In this document: one piece after another, positions 22,531 to 33,732 of the stretch
How the letters are laid out: each line of letters starts with the position of its first letter
Numbering within the stretch: position 1 is the first letter of the stretch
Source: Alligator mississippiensis
Taxonomy: Eukaryota; Chordata; Crocodylia; Alligatoridae
Length of the DNA: 64,000 nucleotides
Reading direction: 5' to 3'
Assembly (NCBI RefSeq): GCF_030867095.1
Contig: NC_081828.1
Coordinates: forward strand, 215,233,978 to 215,297,977
Notes under the pieces: model-generated
Databases searched by the model: none
What the model was told of the DNA's origin: nothing
Seen by the model: the letters and a program-made list of their open reading frames with translations, nothing else
Translations under genes and position numbers: made by a program

Positions 22531-22816
22531 GGTGTGTCTACATGGGCTTTTACTCATGCCTAAACTCAAAGCACATTTGTCTAATGCGTATTAAGGCAAT
22601 TTAAGCATACATCTGCACATGCACATACTAAGGTGCATTAACGCGGCGTGCGGACTATCTTGGGACTAAAGTTAGACCCAAGTCAGTCCGGACACCGCAT
22701 TAATGCGCCTTAACACATGTGTGTGTAGATGTGCACTTAAATTTAGTTAGTCCCAAGTAAAGGGGACTTTAGTTAGTTCAAGTTAGTCCCAAGTCAGTCG
22801 AAATACACAGCGTTAA
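22531..22816. mobile_element. Palindromic MITE, AAGGCAATTTA subfamily, right end rearranged
   Basis: Left end GGTGTGTCTACATGGGCTTT. Core palindrome at about 22,648-22,695 (ATCTTGGGACTAAAGTTAGA). From 22,740 the element repeats AGTTAGTCCCAAGTCAGTC, so part of the palindrome arm is present again in place of a normal right terminus. Confidence 0.8.
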
Positions 22817-23470
22817 ATCCAAAATGGGTTTTTTGAGAGAGAGAAAAAATAGACATGAAACTCTAGTGAAAAATGTCTTCTTTTTGTTTTTTAAGGGTAT
22901 TTTTAATTTTAAGAAGCCCAGCATATTCAAAAAATTGCAAGCAAAACCAGTTTTGAATTGCTTTGAATTCAAGTTAGGCTAGTACTACCATACTCCTTTG
23001 AAGAGGGCAGTAGCGTTGATACAGAAACATCTGTAGACTTTATCTGAGGTTATGGGGCAGCTCTGCGAGGAACAGACATAGCAGCAAAGGCACCACGCGC
23101 CCTATTTGTGATCTGAACAGTGGCACTCTGAAAATACTTGATTTTCTTTTTTCCTCTGTGGGAAAACCTGCAAAATAAGGTGGGGAGGAATGGGGGGCTT
23201 GACCTGAACCTCATTTTTGGCAAATGGAAAATTTAAAAAGAAAATTAAAAAAAGAAAACCTTTGAATTGCATCAAAACGAAACATTTCACTCTGGCATTG
23301 AGCTCGCAAGGCTTTTTTTTTTTGGTTTTTCAAATCAAATGGAAGGAAATTTCAAAGCAAAATATCTTTTGAATCAGGATTTTTTATTTTTTTCATTTTG
23401 AAAAATGCGAAACAAAGAAGCGATTTGCCTTTTCTTTTTGGGAATTGTTCTTTCTTTGTTGTTTGGTGCA
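22817..23470. repeat. A/T-rich interspersed repeat
   Basis: Long T and A runs with TTTGAATTG, AAAATGCGAAAC and TTTCAAATCAAAT words, like 1.5 and 9.7 kb. It fills the space beyond the MITE; class unknown. Confidence 0.3.
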
Positions 23471-23744
23471 CCTAATTTGGCCAAATCAAATTAAATCTGT
23501 GACATATTTTTGGGGTTGCCAACTTTCCGATTTTCTCGGGTGGGGGGTGGGTAGCTTTGTCCAAAATATTTCACCTCTCTCTACTGAACAGACAAGAAAT
23601 CCCCACGCTTTATACGTGAGAACCTGCTGTGCAGAGATTAAAACATTTGCTGAGATCATGCAAGGCATAATCAAGCCAAAAATTGCACCAGGAGCTTGTG
23701 AGTTTTGGACCCAAGTCCTCATCACACAATCAATCCTCCTAGTT

Positions 23745-23832
23745 TCATAGATTTTGGGGGTGGAAGGGACCTTACAGATCATCGGGTCTAGCCCCACCAT
23801 CCTTTTTGCCAATACAGGTAGATGCTTTCCTA
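23745..23832 (-). repeat. CR1 3' tail
   Basis: TCATAGATTTTGGGGGTGGA, AGGGACCTTACAGATCATCG and GGTCTAGCCCCACCATC form the complemented CR1 tail. Confidence 0.75.
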
Positions 23833-23870
23833 GCAAAAACCAGCAGATAACGCTAGCAGAGTCTCCCTAT

Positions 23871-23978
23871 GCCTGAAGAAGGGCGTTTGTGCCCAAAAGC
23901 TTGCAAGGAACATTTTTTTTCCAACTATGTAGTTGATTTAATAAAAGCTATCACATCTACCCAAAGTACCTTGCCTTT
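23871..23978 (+). mobile_element. PLE terminal-repeat fragment with hammerhead-like core
   Basis: GCCTGAAGAAGGGCGTTTGT then GCCCAAAAGCTTGC: CTGAAGA (23,873-23,879) fits the hammerhead core CUGANGA, GGGC/GCCC forms a 4-bp stem with a 6-base loop, and AAAA replaces GAAA. It continues with 'ccaactatgtagttgattta' and 'acccaaagtaccttgccttt', shared with 25.5 and 63.8 kb. No clear NUH cleavage triplet follows. Confidence 0.65.
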
Positions 23979-24199
23979 CTAGCATAATGGCCATGATCTC
24001 AAGGGATGAGAGTAGAGCAAAGGGGACCAACCAGGGGCACGCAGCAGTCTCCCATGGCACCTCTCTGCAGCACAAATCATCTGGGAGATGTTTTCTCCAC
24101 CGCATCTTCCATGGAGACCAAGAAATGCCCTCTGAGATGCAGATTTTTTTCTGGCCTAGCTGGTGGTACAGTGGCAGGGCCATAGGACAAATTTAGAAA

Positions 24200-24345
24200 G
24201 ATGCTTGTAGACTCAAAGGGTGGGAAGGGATAAGATCATCCGGCCCAACTCGACATTGATGCAAGGCACATTGTTCCTAACCCATCCAAGACAGACCCCA
24301 ATATCCAGCCTGTCCTTGAAACCCTCCAGTGAAGGAGAGAGGGAA
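24200..24345 (-). repeat. CR1 3' region, older subfamily
   Basis: 'gactcaaagggtgggaaggg', 'atccggcccaactcgacatt' and 'ccttgaaaccctccagtgaa' match the complemented CR1 tail with the ACCTCCAGTGA-type block. Confidence 0.6.
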
Positions 24346-24348
24346 AGA

Positions 24349-24441
24349 GGATCAGGTCCCTGCTTACCCCAATGAATCTTCCCAATGAAGTTCATCAGTT
24401 ATTTCTGTTTATCAGATCAGGTCCCTGCTTACCCCAATTGG
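24349..24441 (+). repeat. Imperfect direct repeat, about 64-bp period
   Basis: GATCAGGTCCCTGCTTACCC followed by CAAT occurs at 24,351-24,374 and 24,415-24,438, suggesting a local tandem duplication that starts at the edge of the CR1 fragment. Confidence 0.85.
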
Positions 24442-24499
24442 GTCCCTGCACTCTGGACATCTCCAAGCATACTGGTGGGATCCATGACTATTACAAGCC

Positions 24500-24610
24500 C
24501 TGGGAAGAGGAGGGCTAGGAAGGCAAGATCCTGGGTTTTGTTCCTGGCCCTGCCATGGGCTCACAGTGTGACCTTGGTCAAATCACCTACCTTCTGTGTG
24601 TGGCTTAATC
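24500..24610 (+). repeat. MIR-like SINE fragment
   Basis: CTGGGTTTTGTTCCTGGCCC, TGCCATGGGCTCACAGTGTG and ACCTTGGTCAAATCACC are the standard MIR core order. Confidence 0.75.
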
Positions 24611-25525
24611 CGGAGAAAATCCTTCACCATCTCTGAGTGAGCAGCAATAGGACCTGCATAAGGCTGTGATGGTTGTAGCTCCTAAACCATAGGAACTCAA
24701 GCTTTTTTAAAGTATGTCTCAAAAGCATATGATATGGGATGGAGAATAAACACGGATCTTGGATCACTGAGCGGCTGGGTGCAACATCTGGAAAGGAAGA
24801 TACCTGGATATTGTGTCACCCCCATCTGGCTGGTGAGCAGGGATGCCACTGAGCCGAGCCCCAGATCTGAAAACCCCCAAACGTCAGGTTTAGATGTGGA
24901 CACCCAGCTGGTGCAGGTCTGGGGGATTGTGCTCGGCCTGTGTGTGCTTGTGTACGCTCACGCTGCTCCATAAGGAAGAAGAACCAGTTTGCATGTGCTG
25001 GGAGGGTTGCTGGAAGCCCCTGCCCCCTCCCTGCCCTCCCATCCAGCTGGCAAATGTCCCCAGCTTGTTTAGTCTAGACAATGCAATCCCATTAGAAATC
25101 CTAATCCTTGATTTGCTGCAAAATTCAAACTGGATAGGATTACACGCCAGATAAGGCGGCGATCTTACCCAGAGCCTGTTGACATGATCTTATCAAATGA
25201 TGAGTGTAATTCATATATCTGCTAATTGGGACAGCATTCTGGGTGGAATCCAGTGAAGGCAAATTCCACTCATTCCTCACCGCTTCCCACCCGCCTGCCT
25301 TCCCAGGCTTTCTCCTGGAGGAGACAATGATTATAGGCTGAACTGACCTGTGCTAAGAGCTCTGGGAGCATCTACAACAGCTGAGTATATACTGTAGTGC
25401 AACTGTCCCTCCCCATCTCCATCAAGAAAGGACCAGGGAGGTGAGACTCGTATGATATTGGATTAGATAATTAGTGTAAATTAGTATAATTTCCTTTATT
25501 TCAGCAGTATCAGGGATTGATTCAG
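24611..25525. other. Unassigned; possible conserved segment near 25,180-25,260
   Basis: GATCTTATCAAATGATGAGT with nearby GATA and ATTA cores could be regulatory, but nothing here proves it. No supported frame. Confidence 0.3.
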
Positions 25526-25675
25526 GGGGGTGGGTTGTAGCCATGTTGGTCTAAGGACACAGGCAGACAAGGTTCTTTGGGTAAATCCGATAATTTTTAT
25601 TAAACCAACTCAAATACTTGGAAAAAAAATTCTTTGTGAGCTTTCGGGCACAAACACCTTTTGTCAGGCTGAGGA
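25526..25675 (-). mobile_element. PLE terminal-repeat fragment, near-complete 3' end
   Basis: On the minus strand: CAGCCTGACAAAAGGTGTTT, GTGCCCGAAAGCTCAC, then AAAAATTATCGGATTTACCC and CCTTAGACCAACATGGCTAC to the end at 25,526. It keeps the GAAA of a hammerhead core but the 5' core CTGACAA has lost the conserved G. The plus strand is the mirror of the 63.9-kb copy. Confidence 0.7.
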
Positions 25676-25680
25676 AGCAT

Positions 25681-26505
25681 CTGCAGATGATAGGCACTTG
25701 CTAGAAACTTTGCCCGTTGCCGTCCATTTATGTAACAATATTTCTAACATACAGACATTGCTTCGTCCATGGTGAAATGCAGCCATTTCTGTTGGGGAGC
25801 AGGGCAGCCAGTGCAGAGCTGTGAGGGGTGAAGGGCGGGAGGGACTGTGAGTATGGACAAGGGCCAGACACCATGCTTGTTCTTGCAATGATTTTAGGGA
25901 AGACCTAAAGTCTGGTTTAGCATAACTCCCTCCATTCAGAGGGAAAGTAAAGAAGACAACCCCCACCACCTCCCGGTCCCTTGATCATGTCTTCCAGCCA
26001 TGAATTAATGTCATGGTTAGGAATGCGTCTCTGCTAGAGGTCCTGCCAGGACAAAATCAAATCATATTGAATCCCCAAGGAAGACATTGTTTATACTGTA
26101 GGAAATGGTGACACTCATTGGATATTTCCCCCACTACCCATCCAGAGAGTTTAAAGTCTCCTTTAACTTTACAGAAGCAAACCCTTGTTGGAAAGTCCAA
26201 GGTTAGTCATCAGCTGTCCTGGCTGTCACTCAGTTTGGAAGCAAATAATTCTGCAAATACTGGAGCAAGAGAAGAGTCATTTGCTCCATGTGGATTGTGA
26301 AGGGTGTGAGGGGACAGGGGAGGTCTGGTTCTGAACAACTTCAAGGAGAAGGGGATTCAAAGAGAAGGATTATCCTTTATAGCTTGTCTCTTGGTGACTA
26401 GTAGGAAGGGCTGTATGTTTTAAGAAGAAATGGCTTATGGAAACAGTTTATAGCTTGAGACAGGTCTCAACAGAGACACAAGGGACTGGAGGGCTTGATG
26501 TAACT
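25681..26505. other. No recognisable feature
   Basis: No repeat signature or supported frame. Confidence 0.4.
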
Positions 26506-26507
26506 GG

Positions 26508-26648
<141 letters not shown>

Positions 26649-26733
26649 TGGTTGGAAGGGACTTCAGGAGGTCACATATAGTCCAACCCCCTGCCTAAAG
26701 CAGGACCAGCCCCAACTAGATCATCCCAGCGAA
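26649..26733 (-). mobile_element. CR1 3' tail
   Basis: GGTTGGAAGGGACTTCAGGA, GTCCAACCCCCTGCC and CAACTAGATCATCCCAGCG, complemented CR1 tail, sandwiched between two microsatellites. Confidence 0.9.
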
Positions 26734-26740
26734 GGGGGGG

Positions 26741-26775
26741 TGGATGGATGGATGGATGGATGGATGGGTGGGTGG
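26741..26775. repeat. (TGGA)n microsatellite
   Basis: TGGATGGA units grading into GGGTGGGTGG. Confidence 0.95.
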
Positions 26776-27362
26776 CTACTCAACATCTGATTTTCCATAT
26801 TTATAATGGAAGCACTTATTACAAGTATAGGAATACACTAAAGCACTATGGGGCCTTCAGCTATCTGGAATATCCCATTTTGATCTAGAGTTTGTACCCA
26901 AGGTACTCTGTAGAGCGCAATCCTCACTAATTCACTATCTGCTTGCTATAGGCTCCATGAAATGAATACATAAAAAGTGGTGGTCTCCCCCATAGAGTGA
27001 TTGAAAAGCAGATGGGTGTAGTAAGTATTGGCATGACATTCACCCCATTGGAAAATCCACTTCTAAGTATTGTTGTGAACAACTAAAACAACTCCACATG
27101 CCAAATGAATGGACAAATCCTTCCGAGTCACAGAAATGAAGAGCTGTTGTGCTGGTAGGAGTCTGTAGGACCACCTCATCCAACACCTTACCTCATTTCA
27201 TGAAATGAACATGCCTTTTTCCTAATTTTCAAATTGCAGAAATTGGCAAAGTATCTTGCATTCATTAATGGGAAACAGGGTCATTTTGCAGTGCGGTTGT
27301 GAATGTAAAATTTACACACTGAGAGAGAAAGAGAGAGAGGAATCAGGACTGTCTTTGATCTG
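26776..27362. other. No recognisable feature
   Basis: No repeat signature or supported frame; short GAGA run near 27,320. Confidence 0.4.
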
Positions 27363-27846
27363 TGTAACAGGGTACTGGTCCTGGGCCCTGTTATACCCAG
27401 TATATGCCCTCTAGGCAGGACTCCACGTAGAAACTTACCGGGGGTGGGGGGAGCATGGCAATGTGGAGCAGATGCTGAAGACTCAGGAACAGACTCCTAG
27501 GTGCAAGCCAAGACTGGAGAGGTTAACCTAGGCAGGACACAACCATGTGCAGTGGGAGATGGCTCTTGTTGGTCCCTGGAAATTCTGCTGGACATTCAAA
27601 AGGCTCCCAGCAACTTTGCTGTACCCCCAGAGAGGGGAAGGTATGGCTAGGCAGAGCACCATGCAAGCCACATGGAGCCAGAGCCAGAGGTGGAATCCAG
27701 GTATGGAAAGTCCAGCTGCCTAATTGCAACCGGATGGATCAGATGCACCCATCGGGAATGGAGCCAGTGAGTGAGCAGAGGTGGGCAGAGCATCCTGAAC
27801 AGGGTGCAAGGGGAACTGAGCCCAGTGAAGACAGGGTAAACTTTCT

Positions 27847-28019
27847 ACAAAGATAATTGATCGACTTGATAAGCTGGCAAACAATGGACTACTGATTGAT
27901 GAATTACAAAGGTAATCAATGGAGTTGACAAGCCAGCGGATAATAAAATAAGCATTGATGAATTATGAAGACAACTGATTGGGTTGATAACATGGGGGAT
28001 AATAGGCCAATACTGGATT
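27847..28019 (+). repeat. 59-bp minisatellite, three units
   Basis: Units 27,847-27,905, 27,906-27,964 and 27,965-28,019 begin ACAAAGATAATTGAT, ACAAAGGTAATCAAT, ATGAAGACAACTGAT and end GATGAATT, GATGAATT, TGGATT. Confidence 0.85.
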
Positions 28020-28744
28020 AACTTAATTTATACATAATGTGAGGGTGAGATATTGATTGGGGAGCGGAAACTTGAACTGTTACTTGGAGAAATCAGTGCT
28101 GTTTGGAAGAAGCTGCAGGGATTGGTGTTGATGACCATACATTGAAATGATGGTGAAAAATTGCTACACCATTGATTGATAAGAATAGAAGTGGAGTGTT
28201 AACCGGCTAACCCAAAAAGAGGAGTAGCTGCCTCGACAGTTAACCTGTTTTGCTATCAGAGACAGTGATAAAGGGGGAACCCACCCGAGGTATTCCTGCA
28301 CATAAACTGGAGGCAGAAGGTTACCAGAGATGGATCGACCTGTAAACTGGATGGCGCATGCTGTCATAGAGACTCGAACTAGTGTGATAGGGCCATAAGC
28401 CTAAATACAACTGGGTGTTGCATGGAGCAGGGTGTAAGGGAGGAGCATCCCCCTGAAAAGAATCTCTGCCATCCAGCTATACCGCTAATTCTTGGGAAAC
28501 ATCTCACCTCCCATTTCTTTTTCTAGTACCAAAACATCAAGGCATGGCAGGTGTGAGTAGGCAAGCCATCCCCATATGCGCCCGCTCACTGCTGAAGAGG
28601 ATTACAGGGAAACAGGCAATGTGTGTTGACTGATGAATGCCAATTTATCCTGTTAATTTAGGATGCGTGTCCCTAGGAAGAGACACGATTGAGCAATTCC
28701 AGCTAGCACCAGATTTCATTTCATTTTTATGCTTTCTCTTCCTC

Positions 28745-28802
28745 AAAGGGGGCTGGACTCTATGATCTTCTGAGGTCCCTTTCAGCCCTAATGTCTATGA
28801 AA
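28745..28802 (+). repeat. CR1 3' tail
   Basis: GGGGGCTGGACTCTATGATC, TTCTGAGGTCCCTTTCAGCC, CTAATGTCTATGAAA. Confidence 0.8.
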
Positions 28803-29734
28803 GGTGAAGTCAACTTTAGCTTTCCATGGCATGGCAAGGGATCTGAACCCTTTCCCCATAAAACATTATGGAAGTCGGTCATATGCTACGTGTTATGATA
28901 CTTGCAAATAGCTATTATGTCTTCAGGTGCACACATGCCGGGTCTTTTCTGGGAATCTGGGATTTGTAGCTTCTACCTCACTCATAAGGCACATGCTTGC
29001 ATGTAACTATAACATCCCATGGCTACTATTTTCATTACATCGATCAAACCTGCTAACCCCAGAAACCACCTGCCTCAAGACAGACACTGTTTAAAGGACT
29101 GAATGGCTTGTGTACTAACGAAAACAAAGCAGCCAGGGGTAGATTAGAAACCCCTCTCTTTCCTTCCATGGGATTTGGATCAAGTCCTTAATGTTTGCCT
29201 TTGGTAAAAAGGCATGTGATGAAAATCCGTGTTAAGTATCCTGGTGTTCTGCATTAAGATTCAGAAAACAATATATTTATTCCCCCAACAGAACAGGTTT
29301 AGTTTTCAGTTTTAAGCTCATGGCTGCAGGGGCCCTTCATACTTTGGAAGGGATCTGAACATGCAATCTGGAGAGAGCTTGAGAAACCAGGGAAGGTGGA
29401 TGAGTTTTGTAGCAGGAGGCTTGGAGCCCCTGTTACTATAAGAACAGGCAGGTTGTAGGTGCAGCAGGAAGACAATTAGAAACCATGCCCAAGAATCATC
29501 CTGCAGGTGTGATGATTGTTCAGTCATCTGACCTAGGAGGAGGGCTGGGTTTAGACCAGATATAAAACCAGGCCTGAGTTGAGCTGGAAGTAAGATCCTG
29601 GAGGTGGCTGAAGGCACAGCTCCTAAGCAGGAGGGCTGTGGCTCCTGAGTGCTAGCACAGAAAGACCAGCCTGCACCAGTCTGAATGTTTGGGAAGGGAC
29701 TATGAAGAGGAGGTCCCTGGGAGCCAGTGAGGGG

Positions 29735-29990
29735 GTCTAAGAATCAGGAGAGGGGCTAAGAGTAAGCCCAGAGAGGGGCTGAATGTGGGACCAGAAGGGT
29801 CCAGGAGCTCAGAAATTGGTTTAGTGTGGGATGAGGGGGTCCAGGAGCCCAGAGAGGGGCTGAGTGAGAGGCCAAGGGGTCTGAGTGCCCAGAGGGGAGT
29901 TAAGTGAGGGACCAGGGCATCCGAGAGCACAGGGGGGATGAGTGTGTGAGCTGATGGTCCAACAGCCTGGCGTAGGGCTGAGAGTATTAC
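29735..29990 (+). repeat. 40-bp minisatellite, about six units
   Basis: Units beginning GGGTCCAGGAGC, GGTCCAGGAGCC, GGTCTGAGTGCC, CATCCGAGAGCA and GGTCCAACAGCC repeat every 36-41 bp with AGAGGGGCTGAGTG in the middle. It explains the Pro/Ser/Leu-rich antisense frames here. Confidence 0.8.
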
Positions 29991-30252
29991 CGAGAAAACA
30001 TCGGAGAGGGATGACACCTGTGAGGCATGGGACATGGTGCAGGGGTGGATGGAGCTGTGCAATTAGCCCATAAGGCAATGACCACAGTAGTCATTAAAAT
30101 GAGAGCAAATTGAGGAAGCCCTGGGGCATCCTCTTTCATATAAAGCAAATACATCAAGGCATGGCAGGAGAATGAAGGGGTGACTACCCACAGAGACCAG
30201 AGTGGGTAACAGCTGAAGGGACTCCAGGGGCTTCACAGTCACCCCTGTTACA

Positions 30253-31040
30253 AGGTCCTTATTCCTTGGTTTATAAAACTGCCCATCTGTTTACATTCCC
30301 ATACCCCATCTCCTTCTCTGGGTATCTCCTGCCCTGCAGGGTAAAGTTCATTGAGCAGTGCTGAGCTCCTGTATGAAATGACACCTTCCAATGCCCCTGG
30401 ATTCAATCCATTCATCTTCAGTCCTAGGCCTCATTTATTTCACTTATATTCCATTTCCCCCCTCCCTGCAAGCCAAAAACTCTGGTTATTCTGGCAACAT
30501 CCTGTCTGGGACTTTCTGCAGGTGGCTGATGGTTGGCCAGGGATGGTGGTCCCATGTTGGCTGACCAATCTGTCTAAGTGTGAGGACCACATCTGAGCCA
30601 ACAGATAAGAAACCAAATCAGGAATTTTCTGTGCTAGAAGCTGAGCTGTTACTAGTTGCATGCTAAAGAGATGCCCCCCCTCTAGCAGCATGCAGTGATA
30701 GCCAATATCTTCTTGTAGACTGGCACAGGTTGACAGTCTGTAAGACACACCAGTGGGTAACACAAGCAGTATTAGAACAATTTGTTCCCTACTGAGACCC
30801 TTTAAGGCTACTCTAGTGATGTCAGTGTAACATAAAAAGTGAGGAAGTGTCCTCTACTGCATCCCCCCATGGTAAGGTAGCTCTTCTGAGGTGCAGGGAG
30901 GCATATAACATATTTCCTTCCAACCAGGGTTCACCACAGCTCTGTACAAAATGAGGAAGGAAGGTACAGCCCCTAGCACAAATCAGCTGTGATCACGGAT
31001 CAGAGCTTCTAAGTGTTAGACTCTAGAGACACACTGTAAT
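30253..31040. other. No recognisable feature
   Basis: No repeat signature or supported frame. Confidence 0.4.
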
Positions 31041-31104
<64 letters not shown>

Positions 31105-31105
31105 T
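31041..31105. repeat. (GATA)n microsatellite
   Basis: About 16 units. Confidence 0.97.
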
Positions 31106-31125
31106 GTATTTATTTAAATGTATAA

Positions 31126-31155
31126 CTTACACACACACAAATAAATAGACATACC

Positions 31156-31201
<46 letters not shown>

Positions 31202-31235
31202 CACACATATATACACACATAAATATAAATGCATC
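31126..31235. repeat. Compound (CA)n/(TA)n microsatellite
   Basis: A central CA run at about 31,160-31,194, flanked by ACATATATACAC repeats. Confidence 0.93.
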
Positions 31236-31670
31236 ACCAGAGTAGACTTAAAGGGTCTCAGTAGGAAACAGAAGTGGTTCCCAAATGCCTAGATAGCACG
31301 GAGGAGATGATATTGCGAGGGTGGATGAATAAGAAGAGTGACAGAAAGAGTGAGAGATTCTGTTGTCTTATCTACTCTGGCCATTGTAGAAACCATGACT
31401 GAGACCCAAGCCCCTGTTGGTGGGCACTTCTAGGACTAGTGCTCTGACCTGGAAAATACTCTGGAGGTGTCTTGCTTGCATTATTTGTGGGTCTCGACCC
31501 AACTTCTCAGGTTTGTGCTGAGGGCAAATGGGGACATTTTTGAAACTCTTGACAACAGAAAGCTTTATGCAATAGAAACTAGTTTCCTGCCCAGCTCTGC
31601 TAATATAACTCCTGTGAGTCTCAACAGAGGCTCTCAGAGGGCTGTGCTAGCATTCATTATCATAGCTTCA
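31236..31670. other. No recognisable feature
   Basis: No repeat signature or supported frame. Confidence 0.4.
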
Positions 31671-31674
31671 TGCG

Positions 31675-31790
31675 CTTCAGTGACATTAGACCTATTTTGC
31701 AGCTATGCAAACTGAGGCATGATATAGCAAAGGGGTGTGCTCAAAGTCACATGGGGAATCAGTGGCAGAGCTCCTTTGTCTTCCAATGGT
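31675..31790 (-). repeat. MIR-like SINE fragment
   Basis: 'ctatgcaaactgaggcatga', 'gtgctcaaagtcacatgggg' and 'aatcagtggcagagct' are the minus-strand order of MIR. Confidence 0.7.
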
Positions 31791-31834
31791 GGGGGCAGCA
31801 GAGAGGGGAGAAAACCCTGGCTGAAATGATCTGC

Positions 31835-31948
31835 CAGAAAGCTTTGGCTGGGCTGATGTAGTTGGGGCTGGTCCTGCTTGGAGCAGGGGGTTGGACTAGA
31901 TGCAACCTCCTGAGGTCCCTTCAACCCTCATTTTCTATGAGTCTATGA
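31835..31948 (+). mobile_element. CR1 3' tail
   Basis: AAAGCTTTGGCTGGGCTGAT, GGAGCAGGGGGTTGGACTAG and TTTTCTATGAGTCTATGAAA. Confidence 0.93.
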
Positions 31949-33727
31949 AAATTATTGCTGGTTTCTGGGCCAGAACAGCAGCACAATCTGTGTCCAGGAG
32001 TCAGCCGTGTCATGAGTGAGACTGGCCCAGAAGAGATGCTGATGAAATATGGGACTGATGGGACAGGAGCCAGTGGGGAGTGGAGAGGGCCTCTGGCAAT
32101 CCAAGAAAGAGAAGATGGGAAAGCAAAAAGAGAGAAGGGTAGGAGAAAAGAAGAAAACCACTGTGAGAGGACAAAGACAGGAATGAAGGTTGTGGGGCAT
32201 CAAGACAGGACTGGGAAGCAGGTGATCTCAGTTCTAATCCCAAGTCTTCTGAGTGGCCACGAGCAGGTCTTCACGCCTGTTTGCTCACCGTGCTATTTCA
32301 GGCTGGCTTCCCATGCAAACAAGACCCCTCTCAGAATATATCGTTGTCATTTTACCATCCTCAAGTCGTGCCACTTGTTTCCCAGAGTCACATCAGAGGA
32401 GAGCTCCCTTTGTGTCAACTACGGTGGGATGGTAGGAGAGGTATAGTTAGCTCGGCAAAGCCAGGGCCCTCAACCAGGTCCTGGAGAGGCAGCAAGAGCT
32501 TAGCCATTGTTGAATGCAACTGGAGCAAAATCTGCCCCCAGAGTCGCATGGCATGAGGAACGCAGTCGATTCCCCTCGGCTTCCCACGGAGCGTGATCTG
32601 CATCACCTGTGGCTCAGTAGTTGGGCTAGGATTTTATTTTTTTCCCTCATCTTTCCAGAGGGAAGTAAGGGAAACTTGAGGAGAGCCCACAGCATACCTC
32701 CTTTCCACAAATGCAGCCCGGCATCAAAAGCAGAGACATGGGAAGCATTGCTTTCTGATTCAAAGGCGGTGACTCATTCCCACTGCCGAGTGCCCACGAG
32801 ACCCAGATCTTCACGCTAAAGGGCATCTTGCTATGTTTCACCTTAACACTTGCCATGGGGAGGACCTTTGTCATGCCACATCATCATCAAAGGGCAGCCC
32901 TCTTGTGAGCCGACAGAGCTCACGTGCCGCCAGCCGCCGGTCCGACCTCCTCCCAGCTGTTGTTGTTGGGTTTTTTTGCACAGACGCGTACCGCAAAGTC
33001 ACGGCCAGGGCCACACTTCAAAGCAGAGGCTTTTTTTACGAGTGGAGCAAGGCGTGACCTCTGACCTCCCCAGAGGGAAACAATAATTGTTGACAGGGCT
33101 GGAAAAAATGTTCTCATTGTGAATATAAACAGGCGGAGAAGGAGCTGCAGCCATTGCCAGATGTTACTGGGAAATGTTTAGGATCGGAGTCAACAAATGA
33201 CCTTTCCATCGCATTTTTATTCATCAAAAAAAGGGTTCCTGAGCAGTGGTTTCTTTGCCTTTTGGTCGATACCAAATTCGAAAGCAGACGTCAGCAACAT
33301 GCCTCTCCCCTGCAACACCCATTAGATTTGGGATTTTAAAATAAATTGGTGTTTGCCTTGGGAACATTGCACTTGAAAGAAACGGTTGTGTCTTTTCCTT
33401 CTTTCTCTCTCTCTCACTCCTCCCATCTTCCTTTCTCCTCCCAAACTACGAGCCTCTTTTTCCCATGGGAGAAGTGGCTCATCTCATCTGGGATTACTTG
33501 AGAGAGTAACAGTGCACCAGTGTAAGGGCTGCCCAATCTAGTACAGACTGGTAAATGCATGTGAAAATAGCCAGCACCTGATTTTCCTGTTTCTGCTCAT
33601 GCAAAGGATATCGTATGACAGATGTTCATCTTTAGTCTTAAAGCAATGCTGGGTCATGTATTGGTGAGTATGGCATAAGGCCCAATAGGGAATGAAGAAA
33701 AACCTGCTGGTCTAGCCTGCTTGGAAG
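31949..33727. other. Mostly unique sequence; possible conserved segment 32,850-33,350
   Basis: A weak MIR-like stretch lies at 32,220-32,330. The 163-codon frame at 31,955-32,446 shows no family motif. From 32,850 to 33,350 CpG-containing, repeat-free sequence includes CACGTG (32,921) and GACAATAATTGTTG-like palindromic A/T words (near 33,080). This is the best stretch for a regulatory element. Confidence 0.35.
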
Positions 33728-33732
33728 TACAG

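Larger units (their letters stand above)
27363..30252 (+). mobile_element. Possible LTR retroelement remnant
   Basis: The left edge TGTAACAGGG (27,363-27,372) and right edge CCCTGTTACA (30,243-30,252) are perfect inverted 10-mers in TG...CA form, as at LTR ends. Inside, GATATAAAACC at about 29,557 is TATA-like, and the 18-mer ACATCAAGGCATGGCAGG occurs at 28,534 and 30,151, possibly two LTR copies. No gag, protease, RT or integrase frame is readable and no target duplication is evident. It could instead be unrelated sequence with a chance inverted pair. Confidence 0.3.

Noticed and set aside
24349..24441. CRISPR-like repeat-spacer unit
   Set aside because: Only two copies, imperfect, in vertebrate DNA next to a CR1 fragment.
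29700..30078. Pro/Ser/Leu-rich minus frames up to 120 codons
   Set aside because: Explained by the 40-bp minisatellite read in two frames.
31955..32446. 163-codon plus-strand frame
   Set aside because: No recognisable motif; its end overlaps weak SINE-like sequence. Length is not surprising in 64 kb scanned in six frames.
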